Positions 43,540 to 52,219 of a stretch of DNA of 64,000 nt are shown here, piece by piece (position 1 is the stretch's first letter; each line of letters opens with the position of its first letter). This DNA comes from Pseudovibrio exalbescens (lineage in GTDB: Bacteria > Pseudomonadota > Alphaproteobacteria > Rhizobiales > Stappiaceae), in contig NZ_JAQZAJ010000005.1 of the NCBI RefSeq assembly GCF_028737195.1, positions 338,168 to 402,167 of the forward strand. Reading direction: 5' to 3'. A program made the translations under genes and the position numbers. The notes below the pieces were generated by a model that was not told where the DNA came from, did not search any database, and saw only the letters and a program-made list of their open reading frames with translations.

Positions 43540-44489
43540 ACCCCAGATTCCTTTCTAATGATGGAGAGCCCCTTCAGCGCGGCCACGTCGCCATCATGGA
43601 CCCGTGTCTCTATACCGAAGATGCGCATGGCGCTCGCATAGCATTTCACGAGCGAAGAACTACCAATGATTTCAACCAGATACCCCGGAGAAACCCCGCC
43701 AGAGGCGGCCAGCTCTTTCAGTTCCGTGGCAATGGTAACGCCGGAAAGATAGGCATAGGCGGCCTTGGGATCGGTGCCGTTCAACAACTGTGCTGCCCGG
43801 ACCGGGAACAGGGCGGACAAGAACTGAGCCGCGCCGGAATGAACGTCGTGCACCCCTTTGGCAAAATGAGTGGGCTCGGCCCCTTCAGAGCCATCCAGAG
43901 AGTGGCGCAGCATGGAATGCTTCACGACAAGAGCAAAGAGTTCGCCAGTCAGGAATGTACGGGACTGGAGAATCCGCTGGTCTTCGGTGTGAACCCATTT
44001 GCTGTGGGTGCCCGGCAAGCAAAAGATGTGGCGGCCTGTCTCCATCTCGTCCAAAACGCCGAGAAGCAGGGTCTCTTCACCGCGAATGACGTCCGGGCCA
44101 AACTCGTTGTTCTGGCAGACCCCTGGCACGATGAACGGGCGGATGCGCGGGTCTTTGACCGGAACCTCCACAAGCCGCTCAGCAAGGGCAGAGAACGGTG
44201 TTGGCAGCTCAACGTACGCGGCCTCTTTCCAGCCTTGCCGACTGCCTGCCATGCCGCAAATCAAAATGGGCAGGGGCGACTTATCCCCCTCGAGCCACGG
44301 GTCGATGAGGCCCAGCAGCACCCCCTCGAAAGCATCGCTGGAGAGGGTGCCCGCACCCTGCGTTGATTTTGCGTTGGTTTGAATAAAACCGTCAGATTGA
44401 ACGTACCAAGCGCGCAGGCTGCTGGTTCCCCAGTCAACGGCGATCCAGTCGCCGTTGCTTGCCGCCAGTTTGAGAGGGGTATCGGCCAT
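43536..44489 (-). CDS. dgoK: 2-dehydro-3-deoxygalactonokinase
   Basis: 317 residues, an ASKHA-fold sugar-acid kinase. The phosphate-binding motif is WIAVDWGTSSLRAWYV near the N-terminus; CGMAGSRQGWKEAAYVELP, FIVPGVCQ and CLPGTHSKWV are DgoK signatures. It phosphorylates 2-keto-3-deoxygalactonate for DgoA. The ATG at 44489 sits in TGATG with the stop of a 40-codon ORF, so the two are coupled. Its stop overlaps dgoA by 4 bp. Confidence 0.94.
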   Translation of the reverse strand: MADTPLKLAASNGDWIAVDWGTSSLRAWYVQSDGFIQTNAKSTQGAGTLSSDAFEGVLLGLIDPWLEGDKSPLPILICGMAGSRQGWKEAAYVELPTPFSALAERLVEVPVKDPRIRPFIVPGVCQNNEFGPDVIRGEETLLLGVLDEMETGRHIFCLPGTHSKWVHTEDQRILQSRTFLTGELFALVVKHSMLRHSLDGSEGAEPTHFAKGVHDVHSGAAQFLSALFPVRAAQLLNGTDPKAAYAYLSGVTIATELKELAASGGVSPGYLVEIIGSSSLVKCYASAMRIFGIETRVHDGDVAALKGLSIIRKESGV

Positions 44490-44611
44490 CAGACAAAGCC
44501 TCCGTCGAGGATCGACCCATGAACTTGCATGCTGCGATCTGCCCCGGCGGCGACGGGCAGGACTGGCTCAGCCGCGCCCTCTAATTTTTCGCCGAGTGAT
44601 TGTGGAAGCAT
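44489..44611 (-). pseudogene. 40-codon ORF with SDR-like C-terminus, probable dehydrogenase remnant
   Basis: The ORF reads from an ATG at 44611 to a TGA at 44489-44491 that overlaps the dgoK start codon (TGATG). The last residues, GADRSMQVHGSILDGGFV, resemble the C-terminal end of short-chain dehydrogenases, where VHG or VTG precedes an Asp-Gly-Gly near the stop. The N-terminal 20 residues match nothing I recognise. The pathway lacks a galactose dehydrogenase, often an SDR, exactly at this step. The simplest reading is an internal deletion that kept the stop-start junction. A real small peptide or leader for dgoK is the alternative. Confidence 0.45.
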
Positions 44612-44659
44612 GAGAACGGGTCTTTCAGTTTCTTATTGGTGGGTAGAAGTGCATGCAGG

Positions 44660-46828
44660 TCAGCGGTCCCTCTCCGCGCGGCCCTCGAAGACCAGCATGG
44701 TCTCCGGAAATTGGATCGGCAGCGCAACGCCTGCCCGCATGAGTGAAGCGCCAGAGAGCGTCAGACTGTGCTCGCGCCAATCGACGCCCGCCAGAACGCG
44801 GTTCGCCGTTGCTGAAATGCCTTCAGCATTCAGCGCCGAAACGGTGTAGGTCTGCTCCTCTGCCAGACCGGCCAAACGCAGGGCCGATGTGGAGGAGGAT
44901 GCTGGTACGGACTGTTGCCCCACGAACAGCAGGAACTGGTCCCGATCTCTGGACACCATTTGCATGGCAATTACATCTTGGGTTGACGTGGTATGTACGT
45001 AGATGTGCGCTTCATGCATAAATTTGCGGTGTTTCTTGTAGAACGCACTCCAGCCTTTCAGCTCAGACAGGTCCTTTTCGCCGAGGACTGTCAGGTCCGC
45101 CTCATAGCCCATGTGGCAACTCGCAGCGACAGCCCCCCGGTAGTTCATTGAGAGGCGGCGACCGGAGGTGTGGCACTCGTCTGGCCCCACATGAGAGCCT
45201 ATGACTTCCGGCGGGAGAAACAGACTTGCGGCGGCCTGCATGCGCCAGCGTTCGCGGGCGTCGTTGGAGTCAGACAGCCAGACACGTTGGGTGTACTTCA
45301 AGATTTCATAGTCGATCCGCCCACCGCCGGAGGAGCAACTCTCGATGACGACATTCGGATGGGCCTTGCGCAAACGGCCAAGCAGACTGTAGAGCGCCTG
45401 CACGTAGGCATTGCTGGCCGGTCGCCCGAACTGATCCGCGGGCAATACGATACTGCGGTTCATATCCCACTTGATGTAGTCGATGGCATTGTTCGACAAG
45501 ATCTCGTGGATGCGCTCAAACAGGTATTCCTGAACCTCGGAACGGGTGAGATCCAACACCAGCTGATTGCGACCCAGCATGCGGTCGCGGCCCTCAGCGT
45601 GAAGGATCCAGTCCGGATGGGCGCGATAAAGCTCTGAATCTTCGTTGATCATCTCCGGCTCGAACCAGATGCCGAAGCGCAGACCGCGAGACTTTACGTG
45701 ATTGATGAGAGGGGTAAGCCCTTGAGGATACTTGTTCTCATCAACAAACCAATCGCCGAGGGAAGACGTGTCGTCGTCTCTCTTGCCGAACCAGCCATCA
45801 TCCAGAACAAACAGTTCCGCGCCTGCATCGGCTGCCTTCTCCGCCAAGGCGGAAAGCTTTTCTACGGAGTGGTCAAAATAGACAGCCTCCCAGCAGTTGT
45901 AGTGAACCGGGCGAGATTTGTACCACTCAGGAACTTGAAGGATCTGCGATCTCAAGAACGCATGGAAGCGTTGACGAATGCCAGAGAGCCCCTGGGAGGA
46001 CTGAGCAACATAGAGCACCGGCGTTTCATAGCTCTCACCGGAGGAGAGCATGACTTCGCCCATCTCCAGCAGAGCCCCATATTGAACGGACCGGCGACCA
46101 TCTGGCAGTTCCTGAGCGACCATGCGGTAGTTGCCGCTCCACCCCAGATGAAAGGCAAGTGCCTGCCCTTCCAGGTCATTGGCGTTGGCGCTGAGCGCCA
46201 CAAAACCGGGAAAGTGTTCATGGGAGGTGCGACCAAGGCGGCATTCGCGGGCATAGATGCCCTTTTGCCAGTCAGCACGCTGCTCGCGGAACTCGTTACA
46301 CCAACGGCCCTCAAAACTGAGATGCTGGACTAGATGTTGAGGCACTGGAACGCAGGCAGCATTCAACCAGTCCACCGCGTAGGGACGCCCACCGGAGTTT
46401 GTGAGTTTCTGCCGGAAAGCAGCAACGCCCGTTTCGGGATCTAGGGTCACATGGATGTTGAGGGTGAGCCCGACGGTACTGTCGGAAAGCTCAAACTCGA
46501 CCGCCTGTGAGGTTGACGTGAGGACGGACGTCAAGCGGAACTGAGTGTGCCAGTTCTGTCCCTGATGGCTGTCGCCGCGAATGCCCGGGTGGCCTGGAGT
46601 GGCGCGGCCGGCTTCGGGGGTCAAGGTCAGGTCCAAAGGTTCGTCGAGCATCACCTGCCCGACAGGTGGGCGCAGGCTGGCCGCCAGCGCCTCCAGATTT
46701 TCATAGAGCGGCAACGCTTCGCCCATATAGATCAAGGCGGGAACACGGTCCTCATAGGCGGCAAACACCATAGTCTGCCCTGCCCCGTCGAGACGCCAGC
46801 AGCGCGCACCAGCTTCGCCCGTTTCCAT
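44660..46828 (-). CDS. Alpha-galactosidase, glycoside hydrolase family 36
   Basis: 722 residues from the ATG at 46828, chosen because GAGGAG lies just upstream; the frame runs on to 46858. An N-terminal beta-sandwich domain is followed by the GH36 barrel. The nucleophile Asp455 is in YIKWDMNRS, and the acid/base region is WLSDSNDARERWR. FVLDDGWFGKRDDD, GIWFEPEMINEDS and CSSGGGRIDYEIL are further family motifs. No signal peptide, so it acts in the cytoplasm on imported alpha-galactosides such as melibiose or raffinose types. It lies 37 bp after the second permease. Confidence 0.94.
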   Translation of the reverse strand: METGEAGARCWRLDGAGQTMVFAAYEDRVPALIYMGEALPLYENLEALAASLRPPVGQVMLDEPLDLTLTPEAGRATPGHPGIRGDSHQGQNWHTQFRLTSVLTSTSQAVEFELSDSTVGLTLNIHVTLDPETGVAAFRQKLTNSGGRPYAVDWLNAACVPVPQHLVQHLSFEGRWCNEFREQRADWQKGIYARECRLGRTSHEHFPGFVALSANANDLEGQALAFHLGWSGNYRMVAQELPDGRRSVQYGALLEMGEVMLSSGESYETPVLYVAQSSQGLSGIRQRFHAFLRSQILQVPEWYKSRPVHYNCWEAVYFDHSVEKLSALAEKAADAGAELFVLDDGWFGKRDDDTSSLGDWFVDENKYPQGLTPLINHVKSRGLRFGIWFEPEMINEDSELYRAHPDWILHAEGRDRMLGRNQLVLDLTRSEVQEYLFERIHEILSNNAIDYIKWDMNRSIVLPADQFGRPASNAYVQALYSLLGRLRKAHPNVVIESCSSGGGRIDYEILKYTQRVWLSDSNDARERWRMQAAASLFLPPEVIGSHVGPDECHTSGRRLSMNYRGAVAASCHMGYEADLTVLGEKDLSELKGWSAFYKKHRKFMHEAHIYVHTTSTQDVIAMQMVSRDRDQFLLFVGQQSVPASSSTSALRLAGLAEEQTYTVSALNAEGISATANRVLAGVDWREHSLTLSGASLMRAGVALPIQFPETMLVFEGRAERDR

Positions 46829-46865
46829 GTTTTTCTCCTCGTGTCCGAAGGTTGCCATTGCAGGA

Positions 46866-47714
46866 TCAGCCCTTTGTCGCGCCGAGCGTGAGACCCGCTA
46901 TGAAATGCTTCTGCATCAGGAAGAACATGATGACAGGAGGCATGGCCGCAACGATGGAGCCTGCAGACACCAGCTGCCACTGAGCAACCCACTGACCATT
47001 CAGCGAGAAGATACCAGCGGTGACCGGCAAAGCGTGGCTGCCCTGAACCAGAACGGTTGCCCAGAAATAGTCGTTCCAGATGAAGGTGAAGATCAGAACC
47101 GACAAGGCCGCAATGGCAGGCCGCATGAGCGGCAAGACGATGAACCAGAAGATCTTCAGCTCGGAAACACCTTCTACGCGGGCAGCTTCAATGAGCTCAA
47201 ATGGCAGAGCCTTGATGAAGTTTCGCATGAACAGGGTACAGAATCCGGTCTGAAACGCAATGTGGAACAGGACAAGGCCCATGCTGGTGTCATAAAGGCC
47301 CATGTTCAACGTGAGATCGCGCACGGGCACCATCAGGATCTGGAAAGGCACGAAGTTGCCTGCCACGAACATGAAGAACACCAGCAGGTTGGACTTGAAC
47401 TTGTAGACCGCCAGCGCAAACCCGGTGAGACACGACAAGGCCACGGCACCGATAACGGTTGGAATGGTCACCTTGAAGGAGTTCCAGATGTAGGTGCCCA
47501 TGGGAGTGTTGGCGAACACTTCCAGATAGTTGCCCAGCGCAATGGTCGAGGGCACGCCGAAGTAGTTGCCCTGCGCCAAGTCAGATGCAGGGCGAATGGA
47601 GGTCATCATGACGCCGAGGAGCGGCAGGAGCCAGAGGATCAGGACGATCGGCACGGCGAGCTTGTAGCCCCAACGCCAGGGAGCGGCGATTTTTTCGACA
47701 GGTGTCGGGAACAT
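46866..47714 (-). CDS. Carbohydrate ABC transporter permease (MalG type)
   Basis: 282 residues, an inner-membrane protein with about six helices. The EAA loop is IEAARVEGVSELKIFWFIVLPLMRPAIAAL. The start region (WGYKLAVPIVLILWLLPLLGVMMTSIRP) and C-terminal GLTLGATKG are typical of MalG/UgpE-like permeases. It pairs with the MalF-type permease encoded 1 bp upstream and with the binding protein of the same operon for galactoside import. Confidence 0.93.
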   Translation of the reverse strand: MFPTPVEKIAAPWRWGYKLAVPIVLILWLLPLLGVMMTSIRPASDLAQGNYFGVPSTIALGNYLEVFANTPMGTYIWNSFKVTIPTVIGAVALSCLTGFALAVYKFKSNLLVFFMFVAGNFVPFQILMVPVRDLTLNMGLYDTSMGLVLFHIAFQTGFCTLFMRNFIKALPFELIEAARVEGVSELKIFWFIVLPLMRPAIAALSVLIFTFIWNDYFWATVLVQGSHALPVTAGIFSLNGQWVAQWQLVSAGSIVAAMPPVIMFFLMQKHFIAGLTLGATKG

Positions 47715-47715
47715 A

Positions 47716-48672
47716 TCAGTAGCCCTCCCTTTCGTCTTTCAGCATCCGAACGATGAAGATTGAAATGAAGACCATCATGATTGCGAACAGGACAACCGCA
47801 ATTGAGGCACCGTAGCCCATGCGGAAGCCGTATTCGGAAAGCGCCTGCTCATACATGTAGAAGGAAAGCACACGGCTTGAGCCCCACGGTCCGCCGTCGG
47901 TCATGATGGAGACAAGGTCGAACGACCGCAGCGCACCGATCACCGTCACGACAACGGCAATGAAAGTCGCCGGGCGGAGCTGAGGAATAATAACGTACCA
48001 GAGCATCTTCCAGCCCTTGGCCCCATCGAGCCGGGCGGCCTCGATCTGATCGGGCGATACGTTGTTGAGACCCGTGAGGTACAAGATCATGCAGTAGGCG
48101 ATTTGCGGCCACAGACCAGCGATGATGATGCCGTAGGTGACATAGGTTTCGTCAGCAAGAACGGCGACATCCCCGAACCCCAGAAATGACAGAAGCTGTG
48201 TGAAGAGGCCGAAGTTTGGCGCGTAGAACCATGAGAAGATCAGACCGACCACGATCTGAGAAATCACAAAGGGAAAGAAGAACAAAGACTTGTAGATGCG
48301 AATGCCGGTGATGGTCTGATTGAGGAAAATTGCCATCAACAGACCGGCGGGCACTGCCAGCATGTACATGACCAGCCAGATCACATTGTTCTTCAAGGAG
48401 ACGTAAAAGGCTTCGTCATCCAAAAGCTCAACGTAGTTTGCAAGCCCAATGAAGGTCTTCGCGCCGATGCCGTCCCACTCGTAAAAGCTGACCCAGATGG
48501 ATTGAGCGATGGGCGCGATCACATAAATGATGAACATCAAGGCGCCAGGCGCCAGAAACAAAAGGGGAGCTAGTCGGCGTTGGTTTACCAGCCACCGGGT
48601 TGTCGTGGATGCAGCTTGGGCGTTGCCGCCCGCGGTGCGTTCGACATTTGGCGACAGTATGGAGTCACTCAT
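47716..48672 (-). CDS. Carbohydrate ABC transporter permease (MalF type)
   Basis: 318 residues. A hydrophobic N-terminal helix follows a polar tail (LAPLLFLAPGALMFIIYVIAPIAQSIWVSFYEWDG). The EAA loop is IEAARLDGAKGWKMLWYVIIPQLRPATF. About six helices are visible. It is the first permease of the galactoside importer. The region between it and the binding-protein gene (122 bp) holds a long hairpin, and its own stop is 1 bp from the next permease start. Confidence 0.93.
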   Translation of the reverse strand: MSDSILSPNVERTAGGNAQAASTTTRWLVNQRRLAPLLFLAPGALMFIIYVIAPIAQSIWVSFYEWDGIGAKTFIGLANYVELLDDEAFYVSLKNNVIWLVMYMLAVPAGLLMAIFLNQTITGIRIYKSLFFFPFVISQIVVGLIFSWFYAPNFGLFTQLLSFLGFGDVAVLADETYVTYGIIIAGLWPQIAYCMILYLTGLNNVSPDQIEAARLDGAKGWKMLWYVIIPQLRPATFIAVVVTVIGALRSFDLVSIMTDGGPWGSSRVLSFYMYEQALSEYGFRMGYGASIAVVLFAIMMVFISIFIVRMLKDEREGY

Positions 48673-48707
48673 CGGCTTATCCCTGAGATGAATTGAAAGG
48701 CCATTGC

Positions 48708-48729
48708 CACGGCAGCCCTCCCCGCCGTG
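48708..48729 (-). other. Short hairpin before the MalF-type permease
   Basis: CACGGC and GCCGTG with a 10-base loop, in the binding-protein/permease gap. A second structure next to the longer one at 48746; role unknown. Confidence 0.35.
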
Positions 48730-48745
48730 TCAGGCTGGACATGAG

Positions 48746-48779
48746 GGCCCAGACCGGTCCGCAAGAGCCGATCCGGGCC
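48746..48779 (-). promoter_or_regulatory. Long hairpin after the binding-protein gene
   Basis: GGCCCAGACCGG pairs along its length with CCGATCCGGGCC (with two mismatched or G-U positions) around a 10-base loop, 15 bp after the binding-protein stop. There is no T-run after it on the minus strand. Structures like this in sugar ABC operons protect the binding-protein mRNA and raise its level above that of the permeases. Confidence 0.5.
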
Positions 48780-48794
48780 ATCACTCAGAGCATG

Positions 48795-50030
48795 TTAGTC
48801 GTAGACGCGCTCACGCACCTTATCGAGGCGCTTGAGGATGCGATCAACGCGTTCTGGCTTGACCATGAACTCCTGGAAGCCTTCCATGCCAGCCTTCGCC
48901 ATTTGCGCAGGCACATCGCGGTCGTAGAACTGCGCCAGTGCGTAAGCTTCAGACAAAACGTTGAAGCCCTGAGCAAGGATCGGGTCTGCCGGGCGGGTTG
49001 CCTTTGAGTTGACTGGCAGCTGGCCGAGGGTTTCGTTCAACTTGGTCTGAACGTCTGCGCGGGCCATGTAGGCAAGGAATTTACGGGCGTCTTCCTTGTT
49101 CTTTGCGCCGGATGGAATGTGGATGGTGTCCGTTGGGGCTTCTTCAGCCATTGGGATGGACGGGTCGATGACCGGGAACTGCATGTAGCCGATCTGGTCT
49201 TCTGACAAACCACCGCTCTTGAACACGTCTACCGCAAAGTTGCCCATCAGATACATGGCGGCCTTGCCCTGCACGAGCGGCGGAACCGCATCCTGCCAGT
49301 CCAACGCTGCGTGGTTCTCGATGAAGTAACCGGGCTCTACCAGCTCTGCCCACTTGTCGAATGTGGCGCGCACGCGCTCATCGGTGTAAGGCACCTTGCC
49401 GGATGTGAGGTCCATGTGGAACTCGTAACCGTTGACGCGCAGGTTCATGTAGTCGAACCAGCCACCGGTTGGCCAAAGGGCCTTGGTGCCAATGGTGAAT
49501 GGCGTAATGCCGTTTTCCTTCAGCTTGGCAGAGGCAGCCAGAAGCTCTTCCCAGGTTTCGGGCGTTTCAATTCCCAGATCGGCGAAGATGTCTTTGCGGT
49601 AGTAAATGCCCCACTGATAGTAGGTGAAAGGCACGCCCCACTTCTTGCCATCGATGGTCATGGAGGCCGCTGCGGAGCTAAGCGTTTCATTGAGACCGTG
49701 CTCTTCCCAAACATCGGTCACATCTTCAAACAGGCCCGCCTCCACGAACGGTGCCATACGGTTACCGGCATACCAGGTTGCCAGATCCGGTGCATCTGCG
49801 GTCAGGAAGTTTCGGATGGAAGTCTTGTAGCCTTCCTTGTCCATGAAGTTGACGATGACTTCAACATCAGGATTTTCGGCCTTGAAGCCTGCAATCATTT
49901 CTTCAAAAGCTTTTTTTGGTGCCGGATCGCCCTGATCAAGATTGATGACCAGCTCGCCCGCCAGAGCGGATGAAGCAAAAGCAACGCCTGCCACTGCACC
50001 AATAAGCGCGGATTTAAAACTACTAATCAC
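48795..50030 (-). CDS. Sugar ABC transporter substrate-binding protein (family 1)
   Basis: 411 residues from a GTG at 50030 with AGGGAGG seven bases upstream; an ATG at 50075 is less likely. The signal peptide is VISSFKSALIGAVAGVAFASSALA, cleaved before GELVIN. The mature domain fits family 1 binding proteins: FKAENPDVEVIVNF, APDLATWYAG, GVPFTYYQWGIYYRKDIFADLGIETPETWEEL-type stretch. It binds galactosides or related sugars in the periplasm (inferred from the operon). It is the first gene and carries the operon promoter region, with a candidate IclR site upstream. Confidence 0.93.
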   Translation of the reverse strand: MISSFKSALIGAVAGVAFASSALAGELVINLDQGDPAPKKAFEEMIAGFKAENPDVEVIVNFMDKEGYKTSIRNFLTADAPDLATWYAGNRMAPFVEAGLFEDVTDVWEEHGLNETLSSAAASMTIDGKKWGVPFTYYQWGIYYRKDIFADLGIETPETWEELLAASAKLKENGITPFTIGTKALWPTGGWFDYMNLRVNGYEFHMDLTSGKVPYTDERVRATFDKWAELVEPGYFIENHAALDWQDAVPPLVQGKAAMYLMGNFAVDVFKSGGLSEDQIGYMQFPVIDPSIPMAEEAPTDTIHIPSGAKNKEDARKFLAYMARADVQTKLNETLGQLPVNSKATRPADPILAQGFNVLSEAYALAQFYDRDVPAQMAKAGMEGFQEFMVKPERVDRILKRLDKVRERVYD

Positions 50031-50074
50031 TGCACAACCTCCCTTGAGTGATAAGGATAAAACTGTTTCATTCA

Positions 50075-50091
50075 ATGGAACTGCGTTTTAT
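50075..50091. promoter_or_regulatory. Candidate IclR-type operator
   Basis: ATGGAAC-TGC-GTTTTAT, an imperfect dyad (5 of 7 positions), in the region between the operon start (50030) and the divergent IclR gene (50194). The TGGAAC/GTTCCA type is used by several IclR proteins. Evidence is weak. Confidence 0.3.
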
Positions 50092-50193
50092 CAATTGAAA
50101 TTAAAAGCCAGAAATGCATAATTGTCAACCAACAGGTGAAGACTAGCCTTTGCTACACGGGAGGAGGGTTTTCCATTTGGGAGTGGAAAGCCA

Positions 50194-51006
50194 ATGACCA
50201 TGAAAAATATAGAACCAGACACGCAAGTCCCTCAGGAAGTTGATCTTTCCAGCCCGATCTCGAAAGCGCTGGCGGTGCTGGACGCGGTCGCTGCGGCGGA
50301 CCACCCACCCCGTTTCGTCGAGCTTTTGAGCAGCGTTCCGCTATCGCGCGCCACCTTGCACAGAATGCTTCGGCAACTGACCAACGAGGGCATGCTCTCG
50401 TACGATTCGGAGCAGCACACCTATCGCGTGGGCTTTCGACTGATGCGCCTTGCGCACTCTGCGTGGGCAAACACCAGCTTGGCGGGCGCTGCCAGTGACG
50501 CCCTCGACATTCTGAGCGCCAAGGTGAGCGAAACCATTCACCTGGCTGTGCTCGACAATTACCAGGTGCTTTACGTGGACAAGCGCCTGCCTGCCCGCTC
50601 CGTGCAGATGTATTCCAGCCCCGGCAAGATCGGCCCGGCTTACTGCACCGGCGTTGGCAAGGCGATGCTGGCCTTCCTGCCCGACGCACAGTTGGACCAC
50701 GCGATTGCGGCGCAGTCTTTTCAAAAGCATACGGCGAAAACACTGGTGACTCCGCAAATGCTGAGGGACAACCTGTCCGTCATTCGCCAGCGGGGCTACG
50801 CCTTTGACGATGAGGAGCATGAGCCGACCATCATCTGCATTGCCGTGCCCATACTCGGACGGCGCGGCGAACCCATTGGCGCCATGTCCATTACCAGCAC
50901 CACCGGGATTACCAATCTGGACCAGATGGTGGCGACCTATCTGGCACCGCTGCAGGAGACAGCACGCCAGATTGCCCACAGTGCTGAGATTTCAATGAAT
51001 TTGTAA
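50194..51006 (+). CDS. IclR family regulator of the galactoside operon
   Basis: 270 residues. The N-terminal winged helix is ISKALAVLDAVAAADHPPRFVELLSSVPLSRATLHRMLRQLTNEGMLS-like, and the C-terminal effector domain has SETIHLAVLDNYQVLYVDK, GPAYCTGVGKAMLAFLP and the RGYAFDDEEHEPTIICIAVPI motif. It is divergent from the galactoside operon and upstream of the ABC ATPase gene, so it most likely controls both. The inducer could be galactonate or a 2-keto-3-deoxy sugar acid, as for related IclR proteins (inference). GGGAG lies before the ATG. Confidence 0.9.
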   Translation: MTMKNIEPDTQVPQEVDLSSPISKALAVLDAVAAADHPPRFVELLSSVPLSRATLHRMLRQLTNEGMLSYDSEQHTYRVGFRLMRLAHSAWANTSLAGAASDALDILSAKVSETIHLAVLDNYQVLYVDKRLPARSVQMYSSPGKIGPAYCTGVGKAMLAFLPDAQLDHAIAAQSFQKHTAKTLVTPQMLRDNLSVIRQRGYAFDDEEHEPTIICIAVPILGRRGEPIGAMSITSTTGITNLDQMVATYLAPLQETARQIAHSAEISMNL

Positions 51007-51058
51007 ATTTGCGCCAACCATGAGCGCTTCGAATTTCTGACGTTTTGGGAGACACCTT

Positions 51059-52150
51059 ATGACCACGGTGCGTTTGACCGACCTGCGCAAAAGCTATGAC
51101 AAGCTTGAAATTCTGCATGGCATCAATCTGGACATCAAACAGGGAGAGTTTGTTGTGTTCGTTGGGCCCTCCGGTTGTGGCAAGTCCACCTTGCTGCGGA
51201 CCATTGCGGGCCTTGAGCTTTCCAACAGCGGCACCATCGAGATTGATGGCGTTGATGTGACCAACGTGGATGCGTCGCTGCGCGGCGTGGCCATGGTGTT
51301 TCAATCCTACGCGCTCTACCCCCACATGACCGTTGCTGACAACATGGGTTTTGGCCTGAAAATGGCCGGGCGGGACAAGGCGGAGATCAAACGGCGCGTG
51401 GATGAAGCGGCCCGTATTCTGCAGCTCGAACCGCTCCTCGAACGCTTCCCCAAGCAGCTTTCGGGTGGTCAGCGCCAGCGCGTTGCCATTGGACGCGCCA
51501 TTGTGCGCAACCCGAAGGTGTTCTTGTTCGACGAGCCGCTTTCCAACCTTGATGCGGAACTGCGGGTGCAGATGCGCATCGAGATTGCCCGCCTGCACAG
51601 TCAGATGGATGCCACCATGATCTACGTGACCCACGATCAGGTGGAGGCCATGACGTTGGCGGACAAGATTGTGGTGCTGGAAGGCGGCCATGTGCGCCAG
51701 TTCGGAGCGCCGCTTGACCTCTATGACGATCCGGCCAACCAGTTTGTGGCTGGCTTCATCGGCTCGCCAAAAATGAACTTCCTGAAAGCCCGCTCTGAAG
51801 GCAACACGGCGACCGGCCTGAAGGTGACCGTGGAAGGCTTTGGGGATCAGACCCTTGAGATACCGGGGATCAAAACCGCTGTGGCGCAGGGCTCCGAACT
51901 CACCCTTGGCATTCGCCCCGAGCACTTCCTGAATGGCGCGGATGCAGGAGAGTTCTCTACGGACCTGCCGGTTGCCTTCGTTGAAAACCTAGGCGAATCC
52001 ACCTTCGTTTACGCCAATCTGGCTGGCGGAACGCAGGTGACCGCAGAGCTACGCGACAATCGCCTTTCCAACAAGGTCAAGAGCGTGACGCTTGGCATAC
52101 CAGCGAACAAGGCTTTCCTGTTTACGCCGGACGAAGAACGGCTGCGGTAA
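51059..52150 (+). CDS. Sugar ABC transporter ATP-binding protein (MalK/UgpC type)
   Basis: 363 residues. Walker A is GPSGCGKST (near 38), the signature is LSGGQRQRVAIGRAIVRNP, Walker B is VFLFDEPLSNLDAELR and the switch histidine is in THDQVEAMTLAD. A C-terminal TOBE domain follows (FIGSPKMNFLKA, LGIRPEHF). It energises the galactoside importer whose other subunits are encoded on the opposite strand. It lies 52 bp after the IclR gene, probably co-transcribed, and is followed by a terminator. GGGAGA precedes the ATG. Confidence 0.94.
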   Translation: MTTVRLTDLRKSYDKLEILHGINLDIKQGEFVVFVGPSGCGKSTLLRTIAGLELSNSGTIEIDGVDVTNVDASLRGVAMVFQSYALYPHMTVADNMGFGLKMAGRDKAEIKRRVDEAARILQLEPLLERFPKQLSGGQRQRVAIGRAIVRNPKVFLFDEPLSNLDAELRVQMRIEIARLHSQMDATMIYVTHDQVEAMTLADKIVVLEGGHVRQFGAPLDLYDDPANQFVAGFIGSPKMNFLKARSEGNTATGLKVTVEGFGDQTLEIPGIKTAVAQGSELTLGIRPEHFLNGADAGEFSTDLPVAFVENLGESTFVYANLAGGTQVTAELRDNRLSNKVKSVTLGIPANKAFLFTPDEERLR

Positions 52151-52178
52151 CACCTCCCAGAGCCGCAGATCAAGGAAG

Positions 52179-52209
52179 GCCGCTGCACACCCCCGCAGCG
52201 GCTTTTCTT
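52179..52209 (+). terminator. Rho-independent terminator after the ABC ATPase gene
   Basis: GCCGCTGC and GCAGCGGC form an 8-bp stem with an 8-base loop followed by TTTTC, 28 bp after the stop. Confidence 0.88.
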
Positions 52210-52219
52210 CATGCCCGCC

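Noticed and set aside
46827..47756. 309-residue open frame on the plus strand
   Set aside because: Antisense to the two sugar permeases; highly charged shadow composition.
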